Positions 1 through 5,487 of a stretch of DNA of 5,487 bases are shown piece after piece. Source of the stretch: an uncultured Porphyromonadaceae bacterium (lineage in GTDB: Bacteria > Bacteroidota > Bacteroidia > Bacteroidales > Muribaculaceae); NCBI GenBank assembly GCA_947174735.1, contig CAMWKC010000164.1:1-5487 (forward strand), read 5' to 3'. The notes below the pieces were generated by a model. The model made no database searches. It was not told where the DNA came from and saw only the letters and a program-made list of their open reading frames with translations. Each line of letters starts with the position of its first letter. The stretch's first letter is position 1. A program made the translations under genes and the position numbers.

Positions 1-2
1 GT

Positions 3-44
3 CTATCTTCTCTGGTTTGATTCACCAGTGTGTCAGTCCAGGCA
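3..44 (+). other. Signal-peptide-like coding sequence interrupted by an in-frame TGA
   Basis: Read in the frame of the large gene, these codons give LSSLV-stop-FTSVSVQA, followed directly by TPLKTTDK. This has the form of the end of a Sec signal peptide: a hydrophobic core, small residues and a V-Q-A end suited to signal peptidase I, with mature protein starting near Thr6 of the numbered frame. A T9SS sorting domain at the other end of the protein requires Sec export, which supports the reading. TGA at 18-20 sits inside the hydrophobic core. It is one base from TTA (Leu), TGG (Trp) or CGA, so it may be a nonsense mutation or a base error. The ATG of this signal peptide would lie left of the window. 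Confidence 0.6.
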
Positions 45-3000
45 ACTCCCCTGAAGACCACTGATAAGGCAGCCAGGAAAGCGAGGACGGAAGCTCCCCG
101 AAAGACAGCTACGAAAGGTATCAAAGCCCCTTCGGCCCTGACATCACGCGTACATCAGACAACCAACGGTCTGACTAAACAACATTCCACCGCACGTCTG
201 AACACAGGTGTACTGCACAAGCGTCATGCAAAACCGTCAATGTTCGCTCCTGCAGAAGACTCACTGTTCGGTTTTCTGGGATATTCCGATTTTGCACAGA
301 CTGAAAATGATCTGGGATATTGTGCAATCAATGCTGAAACAGGCGACTACAACATTATTTTTCCTCAGGGCGAATACACAGCTATAGGTGCCGGAACAGT
401 TGACGGCAAGGTCTATGCAGCCGGCTACAGCACTTTCTGGGGTATGCTGTTAGGTGCTTATGTCGTTACCTACGATGCGGAAACAGGCGATGTAGAAGAC
501 ATGTATGAAGCGAATCTGGACGCCGGTATGAACGAAGTCTTCCTTTCCGCAGCTTTCGATACTGAGGAACTGGCTTTCTACGGTACCACATTTAATGATT
601 CACAAACCGGCTGTATTCTTACCAAATATGATGTCGCAAGCAGTACCTTCACCTATATAGGTGATACTGATGACTTCACTGCGATGACTATCAATCAGCA
701 GACAGGTGCACTTGTAGGTATAGAAGTAGCCGATGACGGCAGTTCTATGCTTTTCGAAATTAACCGCGCCACCGGTGAGACAGAACCTATCTGTGAGATA
801 GAGTATACCACCGGTTATGCCGGAGGTCTTTGCTGGAGTCCCAGTGACAATGCCTATATCTGGAATCCCAATACTGATGAGTGGGCTGCCCTCGTAGCTG
901 TAGCTGAAGACGGTAGTGTAGAAGAAATCTGCTTCCTTGAGGGTTGCGCACAGTTCACATCACTTATCTGTACCGAGACTGCTGCCCTTGACCCGGCAAC
1001 TCCGCAGGCGGCCACTTTAGTAGGAGCAGATTTCAAAGACGGTTCACTCAGCGGCAATATCACATGGACAATGCCTACCGAGTCTTTGGACGGCAATCCG
1101 CTAAACGGTGAAATCAACTACACTGTTTACTGTGATAAAGATGTCATGAGCGAAGGTACTGCCCAGCCTGGTGCAGAAGTAACTGTAGACCTTACTGTCG
1201 CTCAGGGTTCACATATATTCAGCCTTGTACCGTCAGTGAACGGTCTTGAAGGCCGCGCCTCCAAACTGAGCCTCTATGTCGGTAATGACACCCCTGTAGC
1301 ACCTGCTGAAGTAACACTTACTGATACAACAGTAGAGTGGAGTCCTGTGTCTATCGGTGTACACAGTGGTTATGTAGAAGTTGCAGCTATTACCTACACT
1401 GTGACACTTAATGGTAAAGTCATAGCTGAGAATATCACTGAAACAAGCTGTCCGACAGGTCTGCCGGCAAACGTTCCTCTTGAAGCTTATGTAGCTGAGG
1501 TAACTGCTTCTTGCAACGGTCTGACTTCCGCACCCACAGCTTCTAACGACCTCGTTTACGGTGATCCTCTCCTGCTTCCTGTTAAACTTGCTCCCACCCC
1601 CTCTGAGGCAAAACTGTTCACTATCCTCAACAATAATGACGATTCAAGCTCATGGCAGTTCAGAGAGATAGATGAGGATAAGTATGCATTCTATTACAAT
1701 TACAACAGCAGCAATAACGCCGACGATTGGTTGATTCTGCCTCCTGTAGAAATCAACAGTACTGAAGAGCTTATAAGCTTCGAGATGAAGGTAAAGGCTG
1801 AAAGTACTATGTATCCCGAGGCTTTCGAAGTAAAGATGGGTACAGCTCCGACAGCTGAGGCAATGACCACTACACTCATTGAGCCTACAGTATGCGACTG
1901 GACCGAGCCTACAATAGAATCTGCATACACTCGTGTACCTGAAGCAGGCAAATACTATATCGGTATACACTGTATCTCGGAAGCAGACAGATACTATCTC
2001 TACGTCTATGATTTCGAAGTTGATAATACAGGCATTACCAACGATGGTCCTGAAAAAGCTGAGAATATAACAGCCAAGGGTGGTGCTGAGGGTGCTCTCA
2101 ATGCTACTGTGACTATGACGTTACCGACCAAGTCTCTCAACGGCTCTGCACTTTCAGGCGAAGTAACAGGTATAGTTACTTCTGAAGTTGCAAAGGTTCA
2201 GGTATCAGGTCAGCCCGGTGAGACTGTTTCAGTCGAAGTTCCGACCGTTCAGGGTGACAACCGTCTCAAAGTTCAGACTGAATGTGACGGTAAGTTAGGC
2301 GAAATAGTCTATGTAAATGTATTCACCGGTGTAGATGTTCCGGGTTACGTTACAGACATGGCTGCTGAAGTAAGCGCAGACAACCTTTCTGCAAAAGTAA
2401 CATGGAAGGCTCCTACAGAGGGTGCAAACGGTGGTTACACTGAGCAGACAGGCCTCACCTACTGGTTATGTCAGGAAAGTATCTTCGGCTGGAGTCTTTA
2501 CGAAGAACTCGGTATAGATGTATTTGAGTATGAAGTAACTGTACCTGCCGGTGCTCCTCAGGCCACTCAGAGTGTAGCTATAGCTGCCGGACACGGTACC
2601 GACGTTGCAGTGATTTCGTTCGTTGACGTAGTTCTTGGTCAGCCTTATACACTTCCTGCTATTGACAAGTTTGAAGATGCTTTACTGACTTACAGTCCGG
2701 TTACTATCGTTAATAACGAAGGTGTACAGTACAGCTGGGGTATTGATAATCCAGGCGAAATCTTCGGTGAAGAGTTTGCCAGTGAAAACGGTTATGCTAT
2801 AATAGCTACTTCTAACGGTGCCGGCAACTCAACACTGCGTATGCCTAAGTTCACGACTGTAAACTGCGAAAACACTCAGCTCAAATTCAATATGCTGAGC
2901 ACTATGAATGATGTTACAGTCACAGCCTGTGGTTACGGTGTAGAGCCCAAGGAGATATTCCGTTTATCTTCAGTTAATCATGATCTTAATACTTATAACA

Positions 3001-4541
3001 CCTTTACGGTTGACCTTCCCGAAGAGTTCCAGAATAATTCGTGGATATACTATGAAATGAATGTTATAAGCGGTGAAGAAGGCGGAATGTTCCTGTTAGC
3101 AAGCTACTCGCTCCGCAATATGGTTGATTATGACCTTGCCGTAACTCAGCTTGTAGGTCCTAAGAGCGCTGCTATAGGTGAAAAAGCAGAGTATACTGCC
3201 GTTGTTGAGAACTATGGGCTTAAGCCTATGGCTTATCAGGGTGGTAAATTCACTGTTACAACTGCTGAGGGTAAAGTTGTTGCCGAGGCTACAGTTGAAG
3301 CTGACGATATGGTAGATCCCGACCAGAAGGTTCAGGCAACTTGCACATTTGATGTAAATGCCGATATGCTCGGCTCGCTGACTGTCAGCTTTAAGCTTGC
3401 AAGCAGCGATATGAATGTCGCTAACGACTCAGCTTCTGCTGTAATGACTGTTAAGAAGGGTACCGCTGTTGTAGTGACCGATCTTACAGCTGAAGTAGAT
3501 CCTCAGAACGACACTTTGGTAGACCTGTCATGGACCACACCTTCCGTACCGAGTGGTTTCGCATCATTCGAAGACGAGACTCCGTTCGAAATGAGCTCAA
3601 CTTCTATCGGTGAGTTTACTAATATTGACCGTGACGGCGCCGATGTTTATTGCTGGAACGGTGTGAGCAGCGACGATCCTCTGTTAGGTAATATAGCTTT
3701 CAAACCCGGTGCCTTCAATGTTGTCAATGCTCCTCAGCTCGATGAGATGTTCGGTGGCAACGGTAGCTTCACAGCTAAGGACGGCGAACAGATGCTTCTT
3801 GCCTTCTGTCCTGTACCTATCTCAAGCGGTGGTCAGGCTGACAAGGCCGATGACTGGTTGATTTCACCTGTTGTAGCAGCCGGCAGCTCATTCAGCTTCT
3901 CTGTTAAGCCTCTTACCACTAATTATGGTGCTGAGGTTATAGAAGTAGCCTACTCTACAGGTTCGGAGAATCCCGATGACTTCGAGGTACTTGATGTACT
4001 CTATATTGACCAGGAAGACTGGACTGATTATGAATTTAATCTTCCTGCTGAAGCTACCCGCTTTGCTCTCCACTATGTCAGCGAAGACATCTTCGGTATC
4101 TTCATTGATGCAATAACATTCGAGCTGGCTAATTCAGGTGCTGTAGCAAACTATGAGGTTTACAAGTCTGTTAACGGTGGAGAGGCCGAAATGATCGGTA
4201 CTACTTCAGAGACCAAGTACACCGCTACAATCAACAGCGAGGATAGCAATGAATTCTATGTTGTACCTGTACTTGACAACGGCATTAAGGGTGAACCTTC
4301 GAACAAGGTTGTTGTTGGAAATCACACGGGTATAAATTCTGTAAAGAATGCCAAAGTTATTGCCGGCGGCAAGGGCGAGATTGTTCTGAGCGGCTTCGAG
4401 TCTGAGACCGTCAGCGTAGCAACTCTTGACGGTAAGGTTGTTGCCACAGGCAACACCGATGCCATGAACCGCATCAGCGTCGACGCAGGCGTATATGTAG
4501 TGAAGGCAGGTAAGACCGTAGCTAAAGTGATTGTAAAATAA
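30..4541 (+). CDS. Giant T9SS-exported multidomain surface protein (propeller, FN3-like and choice-of-anchor J modules)
   Basis: The frame encodes 1503 residues from a GTG and ends in TAA. Residues 6-70 are a strongly basic, Thr/Lys/Arg-rich linker. About 72-315 resemble a beta-propeller, with repeated short strands and turns such as NAETGDY, DAETGDVED and NRATGETE. FN3-like modules follow at about 321-421, 424-515, 673-767 and 769-877. Jelly-roll modules of choice-of-anchor J / cleaved-adhesin type lie at about 525-670, 878-1030 and 1174-1368; the first and third share ADDWLI (residues 564 and 1273). A CARDB-like module lies at about 1032-1145, a short FN3 at 1369-1430, and a T9SS type A sorting domain at 1433-1503. 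No catalytic motif is visible, so adhesion or glycan/protein binding at the cell surface is inference only. The GTG is a formal start: no Shine-Dalgarno is seen, and in-frame sequence upstream looks like a signal peptide broken by TGA at 18-20. The true start is therefore probably outside the window. ATG at 240 is an alternative start but would also lack a signal peptide. The reading frame is certain, the domain borders approximate. Confidence 0.9.
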   Translation: MSVQATPLKTTDKAARKARTEAPRKTATKGIKAPSALTSRVHQTTNGLTKQHSTARLNTGVLHKRHAKPSMFAPAEDSLFGFLGYSDFAQTENDLGYCAINAETGDYNIIFPQGEYTAIGAGTVDGKVYAAGYSTFWGMLLGAYVVTYDAETGDVEDMYEANLDAGMNEVFLSAAFDTEELAFYGTTFNDSQTGCILTKYDVASSTFTYIGDTDDFTAMTINQQTGALVGIEVADDGSSMLFEINRATGETEPICEIEYTTGYAGGLCWSPSDNAYIWNPNTDEWAALVAVAEDGSVEEICFLEGCAQFTSLICTETAALDPATPQAATLVGADFKDGSLSGNITWTMPTESLDGNPLNGEINYTVYCDKDVMSEGTAQPGAEVTVDLTVAQGSHIFSLVPSVNGLEGRASKLSLYVGNDTPVAPAEVTLTDTTVEWSPVSIGVHSGYVEVAAITYTVTLNGKVIAENITETSCPTGLPANVPLEAYVAEVTASCNGLTSAPTASNDLVYGDPLLLPVKLAPTPSEAKLFTILNNNDDSSSWQFREIDEDKYAFYYNYNSSNNADDWLILPPVEINSTEELISFEMKVKAESTMYPEAFEVKMGTAPTAEAMTTTLIEPTVCDWTEPTIESAYTRVPEAGKYYIGIHCISEADRYYLYVYDFEVDNTGITNDGPEKAENITAKGGAEGALNATVTMTLPTKSLNGSALSGEVTGIVTSEVAKVQVSGQPGETVSVEVPTVQGDNRLKVQTECDGKLGEIVYVNVFTGVDVPGYVTDMAAEVSADNLSAKVTWKAPTEGANGGYTEQTGLTYWLCQESIFGWSLYEELGIDVFEYEVTVPAGAPQATQSVAIAAGHGTDVAVISFVDVVLGQPYTLPAIDKFEDALLTYSPVTIVNNEGVQYSWGIDNPGEIFGEEFASENGYAIIATSNGAGNSTLRMPKFTTVNCENTQLKFNMLSTMNDVTVTACGYGVEPKEIFRLSSVNHDLNTYNTFTVDLPEEFQNNSWIYYEMNVISGEEGGMFLLASYSLRNMVDYDLAVTQLVGPKSAAIGEKAEYTAVVENYGLKPMAYQGGKFTVTTAEGKVVAEATVEADDMVDPDQKVQATCTFDVNADMLGSLTVSFKLASSDMNVANDSASAVMTVKKGTAVVVTDLTAEVDPQNDTLVDLSWTTPSVPSGFASFEDETPFEMSSTSIGEFTNIDRDGADVYCWNGVSSDDPLLGNIAFKPGAFNVVNAPQLDEMFGGNGSFTAKDGEQMLLAFCPVPISSGGQADKADDWLISPVVAAGSSFSFSVKPLTTNYGAEVIEVAYSTGSENPDDFEVLDVLYIDQEDWTDYEFNLPAEATRFALHYVSEDIFGIFIDAITFELANSGAVANYEVYKSVNGGEAEMIGTTSETKYTATINSEDSNEFYVVPVLDNGIKGEPSNKVVVGNHTGINSVKNAKVIAGGKGEIVLSGFESETVSVATLDGKVVATGNTDAMNRISVDAGVYVVKAGKTVAKVIVK
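4326..4541 (+). other. T9SS type A C-terminal sorting domain of the large protein
   Basis: Residues 1433-1503 begin TGINSV and continue with alternating hydrophobic strands, a DGKVV turn and the terminal pattern GVYVVKAGK...KVIVK. This is the usual form of the Bacteroidota 'Por secretion tail' (TIGR04183-like). In the known pathway this domain guides the folded protein from the periplasm through the type IX translocon and is then removed, with the protein released or attached to A-type lipopolysaccharide. Its presence right at the stop codon shows that the 3' end of the gene is intact. Confidence 0.85.
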
Positions 4542-4548
4542 TCATTTA

Positions 4549-4630
4549 ATAAAATATTGACTCTAATATAATGAGGGGGATATCGAATCAATTCGATATC
4601 CCCCTCATTATATTAGAGTCAATATTTTAT
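4549..4630. repeat. Perfect 82-nt palindrome (40-bp inverted repeat, 2-nt loop)
   Basis: Arms 4549-4588 and 4591-4630 are exact reverse complements around the dinucleotide CA at 4589-4590; I checked the pairing base by base. Pairing fails immediately outside (A4548 against C4631). The stem has a G/C-rich middle (five G at 4575-4579 against five C at 4600-4604), an AT-rich tip, and an AT-rich base beginning ATAAAATATTGA. No flanking direct repeat is visible, so it does not look like a target-site-duplicating insertion. The right arm is also the start of the open frame that runs to 4851. Confidence 0.95.
4549..4630. terminator. Probable bidirectional transcription terminator of the large gene
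   Basis: The hairpin begins 7 nt after the TAA of the large gene, the usual place for an intrinsic terminator. The inner G/C-rich stem (about 4571-4608) is followed on the + strand by an AT-rich stretch containing TATTTTAT, and by symmetry also on the - strand. There is no clean U-run outside the stem, so the terminator reading rests on position and stem strength. In RNA it would make about 40 bp of duplex, possibly an RNase III substrate or a 3'-end stabiliser. The stem is longer and more perfect than a typical bacterial terminator. Confidence 0.6.
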
Positions 4631-4851
4631 CTCTGGTACTTGATAGTAAGACAGGGCGAATACTTAATATAGCAAAGAGTTCTAAAGAAATTGATAGCGT
4701 AGATAAAATAACATTCGAGAACAATCGACAGACATTACCCTTTACAACCTTACAAGCCGAAAAATGGCAACAGATTATAAAAGGTATAGCAATACATGTT
4801 ATTAACTTATCTGACGGTACTTCTGAAATAAAAAAGACAGTGTTACGTTAA
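4567..4851 (+). pseudogene. Open frame without a start codon; probable C-terminal remnant of an unrecognised gene
   Basis: This frame is open from just after a TAA at 4564-4566 to TAA at 4849-4851, about 94 codons. It contains no ATG or TTG, and its only GTG is close to the end (4840). The first 20 or so codons lie in the palindrome, so the protein-like part is about 4631-4848. It reads like a real protein: DSKTGRIL, then SVDKITFENN, then DGTSEIKKTVLR at the end. That end (KGI..., DGTS, KK-x-V-L-R) loosely recalls the last strands of a T9SS sorting domain, but the match is too weak to name a family. The stretch is visibly more AT-rich than the large gene. It may be a 5'-truncated gene whose left border is the palindrome, or chance open sequence. 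It lies 24 nt upstream of the next gene, in the same frame, separated by stops at 4849 and 4861. Confidence 0.4.
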
Positions 4852-4875
4852 GTCAGCATATAAGCAAGACGTTCA

Positions 4876-5487
4876 ATGACGTATAGAAGACTATTATCAC
4901 AGATATGTTATAGTATTGTCACAGCAGTGTTCTTATGTCTGCTACAAACCGAGGTATGGTCACAGACATACAGAACACTGCCAGACGACAACGTTTCCCG
5001 CTCGGGGCTCACCCATTATCTGGGACTCAGAGCCTCGGGCGGTTATGTATTTTCATCAATACGTGACGATCTTTTTACCGATTTCGACGACAACAGTACT
5101 CCGTCGTCACATACCGCTTTAGCTTCACAGCTAAGATATACTTTCTCGTTTAATAATCCTGAAATACGCCGGTACTGTCCCGGAGGTTATCAGGGTATCG
5201 GTCTGAACCTATTGTCTTTTGATGGCTTTAAGAATAGAAATAAAGACCAGTCTGCACCGAGTGACTATATTGGTACTCCTTTCGGAGTTTTTGTATTACA
5301 GGGAGCCCCTTTCTGGCATATAACACACAACGTATCATTGGATTATGAATGGAATTTCGGTGCTTCTTTCGGCTGGCACAAGTATTCAGACACGAACCGC
5401 GATTTTAATCTTATAACAGGTAGCCGCGTAAACGCATATCTCAATGCAGCCTGTATGATACGTTGGCAGTTACTTGACTTCTTCGCT
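4876..5487 (+). CDS. Acyloxyacyl hydrolase / PagL-like lipid A deacylase family outer-membrane protein, 3' truncated by window end
   Basis: The frame is open from ATG at 4876 to the last base (204 codons, no stop), so the C-terminus lies outside. ATG 4876 is the first start after an in-frame TAA at 4861. The N-terminus MTYRRLLSQ, a hydrophobic stretch (SIVTAVFLCLL) and TEVWSQ form a signal peptide, probably cleaved after the Gln near residue 30. The rest shows outer-membrane barrel strands: YLGLRASGGYVF, LRYTFSF, GYQGIGLNLLSF, IGTPFGVFVLQGAPFW, VSLDYEWNFGASFGWHKY, and GSRVNAYLNAACMIRWQL. The G-x-P-x-x-x-[YF]-x-[FL]-Q-[GA]-P and 'Y-E-x-x-x-G-x-S-F-x-W' patterns followed by G-S-[KR]-V-N-A-Y are what I know from Bacteroidota acyloxyacyl hydrolases. 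These relatives of PagL would remove an acyl chain from lipid A. The H-x-S-N catalytic motif of the family is expected shortly after the window end, so activity cannot be judged. No Shine-Dalgarno and no TAnnTTTG promoter box are seen upstream. Confidence 0.8.
   Translation, partial: MTYRRLLSQICYSIVTAVFLCLLQTEVWSQTYRTLPDDNVSRSGLTHYLGLRASGGYVFSSIRDDLFTDFDDNSTPSSHTALASQLRYTFSFNNPEIRRYCPGGYQGIGLNLLSFDGFKNRNKDQSAPSDYIGTPFGVFVLQGAPFWHITHNVSLDYEWNFGASFGWHKYSDTNRDFNLITGSRVNAYLNAACMIRWQLLDFFA

Larger units (their letters stand above)
4542..4875. other. Intergenic region between the large gene and the PagL-like gene
   Basis: This 334-nt stretch holds the palindrome (4549-4630), the start-less open frame (to 4851), and a 24-nt AT-rich leader before ATG 4876. 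I looked for the Bacteroidota promoter boxes (TAnnTTTG near -7 and TTTG near -33) on the + strand and found no TTTG between 4620 and 4876. The promoter of the PagL-like gene is therefore either unrecognisable by consensus or supplied by read-through from the left. No tRNA, small RNA or riboswitch fold other than the palindrome was recognised. Confidence 0.6.

Noticed and set aside
18..20. TGA recoded as an amino acid in this organism
   Set aside because: The large gene uses TGG for all its tryptophans and is otherwise free of TGA over 1,503 codons, so nothing supports genome-wide recoding.
1..29. Promoter of the large gene around TATCTTCTCTGGTTTG
   Set aside because: TTTG is present, but the TA of the TAnnTTTG box is missing at the right spacing, and the stretch reads better as signal-peptide codons.
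854..1970. Three - strand open frames (854-1117, 1650-1970, 1700-1951)
   Set aside because: They are antisense to the well-supported large gene, overlap each other, and have no recognisable domains or start context.
4557..4572. TTGACT and TATAAT in the left arm, resembling sigma-70 promoter boxes
   Set aside because: Only 4 nt separate the two hexamers, where about 17 are needed. Bacteroidota primary promoters also use different boxes, so this is coincidental.
4322..4591. A - strand open frame beginning in the palindrome
   Set aside because: It is antisense to the T9SS sorting domain and its first residues come only from the palindrome arm. The peptide shows no family feature.
4549..4630. 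Palindrome as a simple fold-back (chimeric read or contig end) artefact
   Set aside because: The sequence on the right stops matching the reverse complement of the left at 4548/4631 and continues into different sequence with a gene. A plain fold-back would keep mirroring. A more complex misassembly is not excluded.
4916..5122. A 68-codon + strand open frame starting at ATG 4916
   Set aside because: It lies in another frame inside the PagL-like gene, whose frame (from 4876) has a signal peptide and barrel strands and remains open to the window end.

Overview
The window looks like chromosomal DNA of a gut-type Bacteroidales bacterium (Bacteroidota). The evidence is a very large secreted multidomain protein ending in a type IX secretion (T9SS) type A sorting domain, a neighbouring outer-membrane barrel of the Bacteroidota acyloxyacyl hydrolase (PagL-like) type, and the absence of Shine-Dalgarno motifs before the starts. 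Family or genus cannot be fixed from the sequence alone.

Layout: (1) Positions 1-4541 carry one giant + strand gene. It encodes an exported surface or extracellular protein with a basic N-terminal linker, a beta-propeller-like region, an alternating series of fibronectin-III-like and jelly-roll (choice-of-anchor J / cleaved-adhesin-like) modules, a CARDB-like module and a T9SS C-terminal signal. Its expected signal peptide is visible in frame upstream of the GTG start, but a TGA codon at 18-20 interrupts it. (2) Seven bases after the stop lies a perfect 82-nt palindrome (4549-4630, two 40-bp arms around 2 nt), probably a terminator but unusually long and perfect. (3) From inside the palindrome to 4851 there is an open + strand frame without any ATG, GTG or TTG start near its beginning. 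It looks like the C-terminal remnant of a gene. (4) After 24 nt, at 4876, a second real gene starts: a signal peptide followed by an outer-membrane beta-barrel of the acyloxyacyl hydrolase / lipid A 3-O-deacylase type. It runs off the right edge just before the catalytic motif would be expected.

Both real genes encode envelope or secreted products, but nothing shows that they act together, and the palindrome probably separates their transcription. I see no RNA gene, mobile element, CRISPR array or defence system. The points that merit attention are the interrupted signal peptide, the palindrome, the start-less open frame abutting it, and the repeated module architecture of the large protein.
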